DNA from: CAYWNA01 sp964459305
GTDB lineage: Bacteria; Planctomycetota; Planctomycetia; Pirellulales; Pirellulaceae
Assembly: GCA_964459305.1 (NCBI GenBank)
Contig: CAYWNA010000083.1
Coordinates: 1 to 47,425 of the forward strand
Length of the DNA: 47,425 bases
Reading direction: 5' to 3'
The position numbers and the translations under genes were made by a program. The notes beneath the pieces are model-generated. The model was not told the origin of the DNA. It ran no database searches and was given only the letters and a program-made list of their open reading frames with translations. Numbering within the stretch: the stretch's first letter is position 1; each line of letters starts with the position of its first letter. This document shows positions 16,188-24,789 of this stretch, piece by piece.

Positions 16188-17192
16188 ATGTCTAAACGCT
16201 TCATCGTGGCGGCGTTGGTCGCCGTACTTGTGTCACTCGCTGCCAACCGGCCGGCGGCGGCCGCCGAGCCGGCTGCGCCGTTGCGTGCTGGGATTATCGG
16301 TTTGGACGCCCATGCTAGTTCATGGACGCGGATTCTGAACGCCCCGGACGCCGAAGGCGAATTGGCCGAAATGACCGTCGTCGCCGGCTACCCGGCCGGC
16401 AGCCCCGACATCCCTCAGAGCATGGAGCTCTTGAAGAAGGGCATCGAAACGTTCAAGAAGATGGACGTGGAACTTGTCGACTCGATTGACAAGTTGCTGG
16501 ACAAGGTCGACGTGGTGATGATCCTCAGTATCGACGGCCGTCCCCACTTGGAGCAGGCGAAACCGGTGATCGAGGCAGGCAAGCCCGTGTTCATCGACAA
16601 GCCAATCGCCGCTTCGGTGGCCGACGCGATCAAGATCTATCAGCTTGCCAAAGAACGCAAGGTTCCGTGTTATTCCAGTTCGTGCCTGCGCTTCTCGCCC
16701 GGTACGCAGGCTGTGTTAGACGACCCCAAAGTCGGCGACATCCGGGGATGTAACGCCCACAGCCCCTGCGGGCTGGAGCCGCATCATCCGGATTTCTTCT
16801 GGTACGGAATTCATGGGGTCGAAGCACTTTTCACCATCATGGGGCCGGGCTGTAAGACCGTCACGCGGGTCCAGACCGACGACACCGACGTGGCCGCAGG
16901 CATCTGGGCCGATGGCCGCATTGGCACGTTCCGCGGTCATCGCACCGGTCCGCACACTTACGGCGCAACCGTCTTCGGCAGCAAGGGGATCGTGGAAGCG
17001 GGTAAGTATGAAGGATACGAGCCGCTGTTGGTCGAAATCGTCAAGTTCTTCAAGACGGGTGTGCCGCCAGTCAGCGCGGAACAGACCCTGGAAATCCTCG
17101 CGTTCATGGAGGCGGCCGACCAAAGCAAACGCCAAGGCGGCAGCCCCGTGTCGATCGAAAGCATCATGGCCGCGGCGCGAGACGGTAACTGA
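16188..17192 (+). CDS. Gfo/Idh/MocA family oxidoreductase, exported
   Basis: A 334-residue protein with signal peptide (AALVAVLVSLAANRPAAAAEP) followed by a Rossmann domain. The dinucleotide loop is AGIIGLDAHAS, lacking the usual GxGxxG. VFIDKPIAASVADAIKIYQL is the 'EKP/DKP' motif of the family, and YSSSCLRFSPG and HPDFFWYGIHGVEALFTIMG match the substrate domain. Many family members use NAD(P) on sugars, and some in polysaccharide loci act as glycosidases or epimerases. Export plus the altered cofactor loop make a simple NAD dehydrogenase less certain. AAGGAGGA precedes the ATG by about five bases, a strong ribosome site. It lies between a sulfatase and a lyase, so action on an oxidised or desulfated sugar is plausible. 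Confidence 0.85.
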   Translation: MSKRFIVAALVAVLVSLAANRPAAAAEPAAPLRAGIIGLDAHASSWTRILNAPDAEGELAEMTVVAGYPAGSPDIPQSMELLKKGIETFKKMDVELVDSIDKLLDKVDVVMILSIDGRPHLEQAKPVIEAGKPVFIDKPIAASVADAIKIYQLAKERKVPCYSSSCLRFSPGTQAVLDDPKVGDIRGCNAHSPCGLEPHHPDFFWYGIHGVEALFTIMGPGCKTVTRVQTDDTDVAAGIWADGRIGTFRGHRTGPHTYGATVFGSKGIVEAGKYEGYEPLLVEIVKFFKTGVPPVSAEQTLEILAFMEAADQSKRQGGSPVSIESIMAAARDGN

Positions 17193-17238
17193 ACGAGCGA
17201 CCGCGACAGCGTGGATTCGCAGACCGAAATGCACCTGT

Positions 17239-17318
17239 CGTTTAACCGCAAGCCAGAGGCGTGCGCGAGTGGGCATGGCCAGCGGATTACGCGCACGCCT
17301 CCGGCTTGCGGTTAAACG
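17239..17318. repeat. Long hairpin, 29-bp arms with one mismatch
   Basis: Arms 17239-17267 and 17290-17318 are complementary at 28 of 29 positions, separated by 22 bp. They begin with CGTTTAACCGCAAGCC. No T-run follows, so it is not a typical intrinsic terminator. It lies 47 bp after the stop of the Gfo/Idh/MocA gene and 65 bp before the lyase gene. Only one copy is in this window. Confidence 0.85.
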
Positions 17319-17382
17319 CGAACTGGCTGTGATAGTAGATCGCCGAACGTGACGTGGATGAATCGAGAGAGAAAGGGCAGTC

Positions 17383-20300
17383 ATGCCGCTCCGCTGCTTC
17401 AGCAATTGTCCCGTGGCATCGTGGGCGAGGGGCTCGTTTTCAACGTGCCGAGCACGATGGAATCGTGCCGCACTTCTCGTCTTCGCAATCCTAGCCTTCC
17501 CAATCATCGCACCGGCGGCGCCGGAGCCGGGTATGGCGGTTCTCCTGTCGCTGGACGGGACCGAAGGTGTTGTCGAAACGTATGGCCGTCGTGGCGCCGA
17601 ACGATTCATGACCACAGCCACGGGCGAGGGCAACACCGTTGACGGCGCCGGCGCGATGCACGTTGGCGCAACCACAGCCTCGGCGGTGGAGGGTAGTCAG
17701 TATTTCGGCGTCATGGTCCCGCTCGCCGAGCCAGCCGATCTCACGCCGAGCCGGCTCGTCTTCCACGCCCGAACGAACCAGCCGGGCACCACGGCCGCGT
17801 TCTACGTTCGCGTCTACAACAAAGGCGAAAACAAGCCCGCCTGGAGCTTCAACTCGTGGAACGCTGTGCTGACGAACCAGTGGCGCGAGTTCTGCCTCCA
17901 GCCTGGCCTGTCGCTCGGGGGCCTCACCTGGGAGCCCACGGTCGTGGAAGACCGCATCGCCAATTCCGTGGATCGGCTCGAATTCATTATCGGCAGTCGA
18001 GAAGGCAATATGCCGGTCGACATCCTGCTTGATAACATCCAAATCGCGGTCAAGCTGGGCTCCTTTCAGGATCTTGATGCGCCCCATCCGCGATCAACGG
18101 ACACGGTGCTCGTCCAAGACGGGCAGGCGATGGCGACTATACTGCATCCGGACTCCGCGGCGGGAAGACAGGCGGCTGCGACGGTGGCAGCCGCCATCGC
18201 CGAACGCACTGGTGTGACCCCGACAGCCAGAGTCGGCGCCGAGGCGGACCGGATCCCCGGCCAGCCGACGATTCTTCTTGGGAACGTCAACACCAACCCG
18301 GCCATGTTGCTGCTCTATGCCCGCTATTTCACCCCGGCCGACAGCATCTGCCCGGGTGCCGGCGGTTCGCTGGTGCACACGGTTTGCGATCCCTTTGGCA
18401 AGACGTCGAACGTGATTGTCGCGGCAGCCAGCGATGATACCGGGCTGGCTCGTGCGGCCGGCGTCCTGGCCGAGGCGATTGGTGGGCAGGCCAAGTCCGA
18501 TTCCCTCGTCCTACCACGTCTTTTCGAGAAGCACTACGGCGAGTCGTTCTTGAAGCGTTTCGGCTGGGCCGACGACGCGCCGGCAGAGAACCGCATAGAG
18601 CAGGGACTGAAACAGGGCTCCGAAGCGCTGGACCGCGGCCGGCATACATCCGTTGCCGGTGTGCTGCGCTCGGTGGCCGAACGCTATATGTTGACTGGCC
18701 ACAGCGTGGAGGCGGAACTGTACGTGGCACTCTGGGACCTCTATGCAAAGAGCGCCGTGGCCGACCCGCGTAAATACGGCGGACCTTGGGGCTTCGACAG
18801 CGATTTTCCGTCTGCCCACGTCGTTGCTGGCTGGGATATCATCGAAGAAGACCCCGTGCTGATCGACGACCAGCGTCTGCACACGACCAAGAGCATGGGA
18901 CGGTGGTTGACCGAAGCCGTGATCCCCAAATGCGCCAGCGCCGCCAGTGGCACGCGCGTGCCGCACAACCACCAGACGTTTCCTGGGCTTGGCGCCCTTT
19001 TCGCAGGGCTCTATTTCTCGCAGCACTACGGCGTGGTCGAAGGCAAAGTCTGGCTCGGCATCGCCGACGCCATGTTTAAGCGCCAGGCCGGATACTTCAA
19101 ACCGTACGAAGACTGTAACGGCTACCAGTGGCTCACCAACGGGCACCTGATGCGGTACTGTCTCGCTCGGCCCGATTTTACGTTGTTCGAGAACGGAAAC
19201 GGCGCGCGGATCATCGACTACTCCATTGGCACGATGGACAACCTCGGTTACCAAGTGCCCTACGGCGATACGGGCTCGTGGCAGTGCTGGAACAGCGAGA
19301 TGGTTTGCCTGGACATGTTCGCCCACGCGACCGGCTCACCCGAGGCCCGGTGGGCGGCCAACCGAAAACGAACTCTCAAGAACACCCTCGAAACACACGC
19401 CTTCTACCAACTCGAACCCGGCACGCGACCGGACCGGTTCAACGGCGTCACGGTCTGGCCGCTCGATCCGCAATACTACCAGACGCACGGAGCGGCGGAT
19501 CGGCCACCCGTTGAACGTTGCTTCGACAAAATCTCCTTCCGCGAGGCCATGGAGACGACGGCCACCTACCTGCTACTGGACGGACTGAGCAACGGAGGAC
19601 ATAAACACCTGGACGGGAACAGCCTGCCCCGTTTGACGCTCTTCGATCGAATCTGGCTCGCAGACAACGACTACTTCAAAGCTCCCGTGAAATTCCATAA
19701 CTCGATCACCGTGTTCCGAGACGGCCAATCGGCGGCCATCCCGCCCTACACGGAACTCGTGGGTGCGGGGGAATCGCGGCGATACGGCTACAGCAAGACA
19801 AGGCTGGCGGACTATGCAGGAGTCGATTGGGTGCGCACCATCGTCTGGCTCAAACAACAGCAGGCATTCGTGGTGCTCGATCAACTAGCCGCGCTCAGCG
19901 ACGACGAGTATCAGTTCCGAACGTTGTGGCACGGCGTGGGCGCAGCGAAACTCGATGACAACGGCTTGCTGCTGACGCAAGAAGGCCCAAGCCTCAGGAT
20001 TCAAACAGCACCGGGACCCGTCCTCGAACTGTACGATGACACCGAATTGGGGGCGAACTGGCGGGGCTACGCGCATGCAGAGCCTGTTGTGCGATCCCTC
20101 ACGGCAGTGGCGACGGTCAATCTCGACAAAAGTGACACGTACCTCTTCGCCAGTGTGCTGCACGGCAAGGCCGACGGAGTTGCAGAACCGTGGGACATCG
20201 GCTTCCTGGATGGTCCCAACGGCGTCAGGCTGTCCACTGCGGATGGCGCGTTGGATGTTGTGCTTGGCCCTCATCGAGACGGTGCGGCAGACGGGCGGTT

Positions 20301-21603
20301 CGAGACCGATGCTGAATGCATCGTCGTATCCGACGGCGGCTTGACGCTGCTCGGCGCGACCTATGCCCGCGTCGATGAAGATGAACTGTTCAAGGCCCGA
20401 AAGACTGACGACGTGGATCTCGATCAAAAGGCTCCCTCGTCGTTACGCAACGCACCTCTGCGCGGGCCAGTTGCCAACATCGCTGCCGCCACCGATGCGC
20501 CGCCTCATTCAGTCAATTGGTGCGTTCGGCCAAAACTGACTCGCCCCGGAGAGAAACCGAAGGATGCGTCGCCGGTGCGCTTCTCCCGTTTGGCTAGCGC
20601 TTCGCGGGGCGAAACAGGCGAGGCCGACACGGTGCTGGCGGCTACGAGAGACGGCACGCTCTTTGCCCTCAACGCTGACGGCTCCACGCGATGGAGCATC
20701 CACGCGGACACCGAGCTGAACGACGTCGTTGCCGACGACCTTACCGGCGACGGAAAAGACGAAATCATCCTCGCCCGCCAGGACTACCATGTCCAGGTGC
20801 TCAACGCGGCCGGCGAAGAACTCTGGAGACGGGCCTTGTCTTACTACCGCAGGCCGCCGTATGTAAACGTCGTACGAACCGGCGACATCGACGGAGACGG
20901 TACGCCCGAAGTCATTGCTGGAGGCGAAAACTGGCGATTCTATGCCTTCAGCGCAGACGGAACGGAACTCTGGAACTACGAAAGCGTACACCCATCGCGG
21001 GCCGGCGCCGTTGCCGATCTGGACGGCGATGGCAAGGCCGAGGTAATCTGCGGTACGCACTACTACTGGGCCAGCATCTTGGACGCGGACGGCGGGCGAC
21101 GATGGCAATACCGCTTTGGTCCGATCTGTTACGATGTCGCAACCGGTCGTTTCGACGACAACCGCAAGCGGGGCGTCGTGTTCGGCAGCGGGGACGGCAA
21201 GATCCACTACGTGGACTCGGGCGGCAAGCCGCGCATGACCTATTCGACCGGCGACGAAGTCAAACACGTAGCCACGGGTGATCTCGACGGAGACGGCCTC
21301 GACGAAATCGTCGCCGGTTCGCTGAACTACAACGTGTATTGCTTCGGCGCTGATGCCGAGCTGCGCTGGCGCCTCGATGTCGGCGGCCCCACTTCGGCAC
21401 TGGCGACTGTTCCGCAGAAGCAAGGCGCGTTGGTGGTGGTCGGCACCGGCAAGGGACGACTCGTCAGCATCGATTCGGTGGGAGATGTTAGGGCGGTCAC
21501 AGAATTGGGCTCCGAGGTGCTCGACATCCTCGCCGGCCACGAATCCATCACCGTAGCCACCGCCGACGGCCAACTCAGGAGTATCTCAACCGCACAGGAG
21601 TAA
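17383..21603 (+). CDS. Giant heparinase-like lyase fused to FG-GAP/propeller domain (1406 aa)
   Basis: The protein starts with a long n-region and signal segment (AALLVFAILAFPIIAPAAP). Residues about 50-230 look like a beta-sandwich carbohydrate-binding domain. The middle contains a helical toroid-type region followed by a heparinase II/III-like beta-sandwich block (NGGHKHLDGNSLPRLTLF, IWLADNDYFK) with the conserved His/Asp neighbourhood. The last ~310 residues form a propeller with FG-GAP/VCBS calcium loops: DLTGDGKDE, DIDGDGTPE, DLDGDGKAE, DLDGDGLDE, and blade ends such as NAAGEELWRR. The fusion suggests a polysaccharide lyase held near its substrate. AAAGG lies about seven bases before the ATG. 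It follows sulfatase and Gfo/Idh/MocA genes on the same strand. Confidence 0.82.
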   Translation: MPLRCFSNCPVASWARGSFSTCRARWNRAALLVFAILAFPIIAPAAPEPGMAVLLSLDGTEGVVETYGRRGAERFMTTATGEGNTVDGAGAMHVGATTASAVEGSQYFGVMVPLAEPADLTPSRLVFHARTNQPGTTAAFYVRVYNKGENKPAWSFNSWNAVLTNQWREFCLQPGLSLGGLTWEPTVVEDRIANSVDRLEFIIGSREGNMPVDILLDNIQIAVKLGSFQDLDAPHPRSTDTVLVQDGQAMATILHPDSAAGRQAAATVAAAIAERTGVTPTARVGAEADRIPGQPTILLGNVNTNPAMLLLYARYFTPADSICPGAGGSLVHTVCDPFGKTSNVIVAAASDDTGLARAAGVLAEAIGGQAKSDSLVLPRLFEKHYGESFLKRFGWADDAPAENRIEQGLKQGSEALDRGRHTSVAGVLRSVAERYMLTGHSVEAELYVALWDLYAKSAVADPRKYGGPWGFDSDFPSAHVVAGWDIIEEDPVLIDDQRLHTTKSMGRWLTEAVIPKCASAASGTRVPHNHQTFPGLGALFAGLYFSQHYGVVEGKVWLGIADAMFKRQAGYFKPYEDCNGYQWLTNGHLMRYCLARPDFTLFENGNGARIIDYSIGTMDNLGYQVPYGDTGSWQCWNSEMVCLDMFAHATGSPEARWAANRKRTLKNTLETHAFYQLEPGTRPDRFNGVTVWPLDPQYYQTHGAADRPPVERCFDKISFREAMETTATYLLLDGLSNGGHKHLDGNSLPRLTLFDRIWLADNDYFKAPVKFHNSITVFRDGQSAAIPPYTELVGAGESRRYGYSKTRLADYAGVDWVRTIVWLKQQQAFVVLDQLAALSDDEYQFRTLWHGVGAAKLDDNGLLLTQEGPSLRIQTAPGPVLELYDDTELGANWRGYAHAEPVVRSLTAVATVNLDKSDTYLFASVLHGKADGVAEPWDIGFLDGPNGVRLSTADGALDVVLGPHRDGAADGRFETDAECIVVSDGGLTLLGATYARVDEDELFKARKTDDVDLDQKAPSSLRNAPLRGPVANIAAATDAPPHSVNWCVRPKLTRPGEKPKDASPVRFSRLASASRGETGEADTVLAATRDGTLFALNADGSTRWSIHADTELNDVVADDLTGDGKDEIILARQDYHVQVLNAAGEELWRRALSYYRRPPYVNVVRTGDIDGDGTPEVIAGGENWRFYAFSADGTELWNYESVHPSRAGAVADLDGDGKAEVICGTHYYWASILDADGGRRWQYRFGPICYDVATGRFDDNRKRGVVFGSGDGKIHYVDSGGKPRMTYSTGDEVKHVATGDLDGDGLDEIVAGSLNYNVYCFGADAELRWRLDVGGPTSALATVPQKQGALVVVGTGKGRLVSIDSVGDVRAVTELGSEVLDILAGHESITVATADGQLRSISTAQE

Positions 21604-21640
21604 GGATCCGCCGCAGAAATGACACCGGCGTGTACTTGTC

Positions 21641-21708
21641 GTAGCCGAACTCGCCAGAGTTTGGGGGCTCCCGCTCCGAACGGTCCAAAGTCTGGCGACT
21701 TCGGCTAC
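21641..21708. repeat. REP-like inverted pair, family A copy 3
   Basis: Unit 1 stem CCGAACTC / GAGTTTGG, facing unit stem CCGAAGTC / GACTTTGG, both with loop GCCA and outer GTAG. It begins 38 bp after the lyase stop. Flanking bases (GGATC..GCAGAAAT before, TCTGCCACGA after) recur near copies 4 and 5 and may belong to a larger element. Confidence 0.85.
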
Positions 21709-21754
21709 CACGAATTTTCTGTCTGGTTCTGCCACGACACTACGGAGACGAAAT

Positions 21755-22951
21755 ATGCCTGCTCGACGCATGAATAGAAGAGAGTTTGCGTGCGCGGCGG
21801 CGAGTGGAATTGCCGGCGGAGCCGGAATTATGGCGTCGCGAGTTGGCGCGGCGGAATCCGCCCCGCGAAAACCTCTATCAGAAGGCCCGTACGCTGAGGA
21901 CCACACGCTGGTCACCATTTCCGGCTCGCCGCGCGAACTGGGTCGGAGGTACGGCGGACGATTCGCCGATGCGATTCGCGAGTTCCTCGACACGCAGATC
22001 TACGCCGCCTTCGACAAGGACAAGGCCAAATGGGACGAACTGCTTCGCTACGCCGGCGCGTGTTTGAAACCGATCCGGCAGCTTTCGGCCAAACTGATTG
22101 ACGAGATGGAAGGGATGGCCGAAGGCAGCGGGTTGCGGTTGGAGGAGCACGTCTTGATCACGCTGCACGAAGAACTCTGGCATCGCGGCACGATCCCGCC
22201 GGTCGAACACTGCACGGCGGTCGCGGTCGGGCCGCCCGCCACGTGCGACGGGAAGACGTACGTCGGAGAAAGCTGGGACTGGTTCACGCAACTCTACGGA
22301 AAATCACAGATGCTATTGTGGCAGCCGACCGACGGGCCAAGTGTCCTCAGCTATTCGTATCCCGGACTGCGGAGCGGTGCGGGGCTAAACTCGGCCGGCA
22401 TCGCATTGTGCTGGACTAGCGCCTTCGACAAATCGATCCCCGGTCCGGCCGTGGGCGTTCCCAGCTATGTGCTGATCCCACATCTGCTTGCACAGCCGAC
22501 ACTGGAAGCGGTCGAAGAGGAAGCCAAACGGGCCAAACAGGCCGGATGGTTCACGTTCGTCATGGCCGACGGCGAAGGACGCCTTCTGAACATCGAAGGC
22601 TCGCCAAAGCGAATGGCTACCCAGTGGGACCGCGGTAGTATGGCGCGAGTCTACTACGGCACTCGCGAGATGACGTGCACACCTGCAGATCAGCCGATCG
22701 AGTGCCACCCGCAATGCGCCCGCATGCGCGAATTGCTGGAAGAAGCCGAAGGCCGGGTCGATCTGGCCGCCATCCGGCAGTTTTTCGCCGACCACGAAAC
22801 GAAATGGATCTGTAAACACTTTGGCTCGATCGACGCCATGATCTTCGACACAACGTCGCGGCAGGCCCATGTCACCCGAGGTCCCGGCTGCCTGGGCCGA
22901 TGGAAGAGATTTTCCTTTGAGGTTACACGGAGTATGGGAGACGATCTATGA
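21755..22951 (+). CDS. C45 family autoproteolytic acyltransferase/hydrolase, Tat-exported
   Basis: A 398-residue protein with a twin-arginine signal (RRMNRREFACAAASG), so it is exported folded. It belongs to the acyl-CoA:6-aminopenicillanate acyltransferase / peptidase C45 group of Ntn hydrolases. SPRELGRRYGGRF is the N-terminal 'G...G...G' block, and EHCTAVAVG holds the likely nucleophile Cys153, preceded by a self-cleavage site. GESWDWF and SYSYPGLRSGAGLNSAGIALC are the following conserved strands. Such enzymes cleave or form amide bonds on small acylated amines. GGAG lies seven to ten bases before the ATG. The stop overlaps the start of the PIG-L gene by four bases (22948-22951), so the two are translationally coupled and probably act on the same N-acylated compound. 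Confidence 0.85.
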   Translation: MPARRMNRREFACAAASGIAGGAGIMASRVGAAESAPRKPLSEGPYAEDHTLVTISGSPRELGRRYGGRFADAIREFLDTQIYAAFDKDKAKWDELLRYAGACLKPIRQLSAKLIDEMEGMAEGSGLRLEEHVLITLHEELWHRGTIPPVEHCTAVAVGPPATCDGKTYVGESWDWFTQLYGKSQMLLWQPTDGPSVLSYSYPGLRSGAGLNSAGIALCWTSAFDKSIPGPAVGVPSYVLIPHLLAQPTLEAVEEEAKRAKQAGWFTFVMADGEGRLLNIEGSPKRMATQWDRGSMARVYYGTREMTCTPADQPIECHPQCARMRELLEEAEGRVDLAAIRQFFADHETKWICKHFGSIDAMIFDTTSRQAHVTRGPGCLGRWKRFSFEVTRSMGDDL

Positions 22952-23751
22952 GTGAAAAACAAACGGTGTTTGCGGTGGCCGCGCATCCGGATGATATTGA
23001 ATTCAATATGGCCGGCACACTATCGCTGCTTGCCAAGGCGGGATTTGAGCCGCACATGATGAACGTGTCGCGCAGCAGCCTGGACAGCAATGAACTGCCC
23101 GAGCCGGAAATCGCCCAAATACGCAGGCAGGAGGCAGAGCGGTCGGCCTCGGTGATCGACGCTGTCTACCACCCGCCCATCGCAGACGATCTGTTGATTC
23201 TTTACAGCGAACAACTGTTGAGGCAAATGGTCACGGTGGTGCGAGAGATCCGACCTGCGATTGTTCTGCTGCCCTCATTGAACGACTACATGGAAGACCA
23301 TACCAACACCGCTCGACTGGTAGTCACGGCCTGTTTCAGCCGAGCCATGCGGCACTTCCGGAGCATTCCTCCGCGGGATTCGACAGAGCAGGACGTCTAT
23401 TTGTATCACGCCCAGCCCCATCTCAACCGGGATGGTATGCGCCAACTTGTCGTGCCGTCGTTGTTCGTCGACGTGACAGCCGAGATGGATACGAAGCTCA
23501 AAATGCTCGGCTGCCACGAGAGCCAACGGCAATGGTTGGACGAGACCCAGGGTCTGGACGACTATCTCGAAAGCATGCGCCGCTCCGGCGCCGAAGTGGC
23601 CCGGATGACCAGCCAGTCGGACTGGGAGTATGCCGAAGGTTTCCGACAGCATAGCCACGTGGGGTTTTCCGCCAACGACCGGGATATTCTGGCTGAGGTG
23701 CTCGGCGATCAAACCGCATGTCGCAGCGCATCCCACTCTAGATCCAACTGA
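22948..23751 (+). CDS. PIG-L family deacetylase
   Basis: A 267-residue cytoplasmic protein. The zinc motif AHPDDIEF (H13, D15, D16) and the later NDYMEDHTNTARLV block are the metal-binding residues of PIG-L/LmbE enzymes (MshB, BshB, GlcNAc-PI deacetylase). These remove N-acetyl groups from amino sugars. There is no signal peptide. The start codon overlaps the C45 gene's stop (ATGA). The last ~20 residues (DQTACRSASHSRSN) are not family-like. Context suggests N-deacetylation of an amino sugar imported from the degraded glycan. Confidence 0.92.
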   Translation: MSEKQTVFAVAAHPDDIEFNMAGTLSLLAKAGFEPHMMNVSRSSLDSNELPEPEIAQIRRQEAERSASVIDAVYHPPIADDLLILYSEQLLRQMVTVVREIRPAIVLLPSLNDYMEDHTNTARLVVTACFSRAMRHFRSIPPRDSTEQDVYLYHAQPHLNRDGMRQLVVPSLFVDVTAEMDTKLKMLGCHESQRQWLDETQGLDDYLESMRRSGAEVARMTSQSDWEYAEGFRQHSHVGFSANDRDILAEVLGDQTACRSASHSRSN

Positions 23752-23954
23752 CAGAAACTTCTGACACACTTCGACAGTCGGAACTATACCAAGCACCTTG
23801 ACGCGTATCCATGTTGGTGGAGAATTCAAGCATCCTGTTTTTCACGACGGAGCGAAACAACGTCTGGTTGTGAAATAGGAAATGCTGTGGCTTACGCTGA
23901 TCGAATCGTTGACTGTCTTCCTCGTGACTTTTTTTGAATGGCAAGGAGAAACCC

Positions 23955-24650
23955 ATGAGTAGTGCGAAACTGAGTCGGCGACAATTATGCGGGCTGCTGG
24001 CTGCGGGGCTGGCGGCGTTTGGTCTGATGGTTTCCGACGCTTCTGCTGAGGGCAAGAGACAATCGAAGAAGCTCGGCAAGGTGTTGATGCCGATCGGCGA
24101 TGCGACGGAGGCAATGGACACGCTGTATCCGTTTTTCCGGCTTGCCGAGGAGGGATATGAAGTGGTTGTTGCCGGCCCAGAGGCGCGAAAGTATCACATG
24201 GTGCTGCACGAAGTTCCACCGAGCAGCGATGTGCCGTGGGACCTAACCCAGGAAACGCCTGGTTATCACATCGACGCGAAAATTGCCTTTTGCGACGTGA
24301 AGCCGGAAGAGTACGTCGGTCTGTTCCTGTCTGGCGGCCGGGCACCGGAATACATCCGATACGACAAGGACCTGATGCGGATCACAAAACACTTTGTCAA
24401 GGAGGAAAAGCCGATCGCGGTCGTTTGTCACGGCATCGAGATCATTGCGGCTGCGGGGGGACTTGAAGGCGGCCGCCGAGCCACAACCGTTGGCAAGTGT
24501 GCGCTCGACATCACTCAGACCGGCGGCGTCTATGTCAACGAGCCGTGTGTCGTCGACGGCAACGTCGTCAGCGCCAGCACTTGGCATGACTACGACACGC
24601 CGTTCTTCAGAATCTTCGTCAAGAAGATGCAGGAGTCCGCCGGTCGGTAA
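23955..24650 (+). CDS. DJ-1/PfpI family protein, Tat-exported
   Basis: A 231-residue protein with a Tat-type signal (SRRQLCGLLAAGLAAFGLMV). The DJ-1/PfpI fold is shown by KVLMPIGDATEAMDTLYPF (Glu52 beside the active site), GYEVVVAGPE, YVGLFLSGGRAPEYIR and the nucleophile elbow AVVCHGIEI (Cys158). Family members are glyoxalases, deglycase-like enzymes, amidases or chaperones; the sequence does not decide. The ATG at 23955 has AGGAG seven bases upstream; the frame from 23934 is not preferred. About 200 bp separate it from PIG-L, and I see no other gene or motif in that gap. Confidence 0.88.
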   Translation: MSSAKLSRRQLCGLLAAGLAAFGLMVSDASAEGKRQSKKLGKVLMPIGDATEAMDTLYPFFRLAEEGYEVVVAGPEARKYHMVLHEVPPSSDVPWDLTQETPGYHIDAKIAFCDVKPEEYVGLFLSGGRAPEYIRYDKDLMRITKHFVKEEKPIAVVCHGIEIIAAAGGLEGGRRATTVGKCALDITQTGGVYVNEPCVVDGNVVSASTWHDYDTPFFRIFVKKMQESAGR

Positions 24651-24675
24651 AGTCTCAGCCTGTCATCGGCGCGTA

Positions 24676-24773
24676 ATTCTTGTCGATATTGACCTCTATG
24701 TTCTTGCCAGCCATATTCTTGCCCAACCCGAGAACCTGGAAGAGGCTGACAAGAATGCGATGGGCAAGAATAT
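24676..24773. repeat. Intergenic nested hairpin (ATTCTTG family)
   Basis: Two nested inverted pairs: ATTCTTGTC (24676-24684) with GACAAGAAT (24748-24756), and ATATTCTTGCCCA (24713-24725) with its exact complement (24761-24773). GTTCTTGCC at 24700-24708 is a related half-arm. It fills the space between the convergent DJ-1 and PQQ genes. It could act as a bidirectional terminator or be a repeat element; only one copy is in this window. Confidence 0.7.
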
Positions 24774-24789
24774 CCTCAACTCTGCATAA

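Noticed and set aside
17239..17318. Long hairpin as an intrinsic terminator
   Set aside because: No run of T on either side of the stem.
20509..21573. 354-codon minus-strand frame
   Set aside because: Antisense of the FG-GAP propeller part of the lyase fusion; no independent features.
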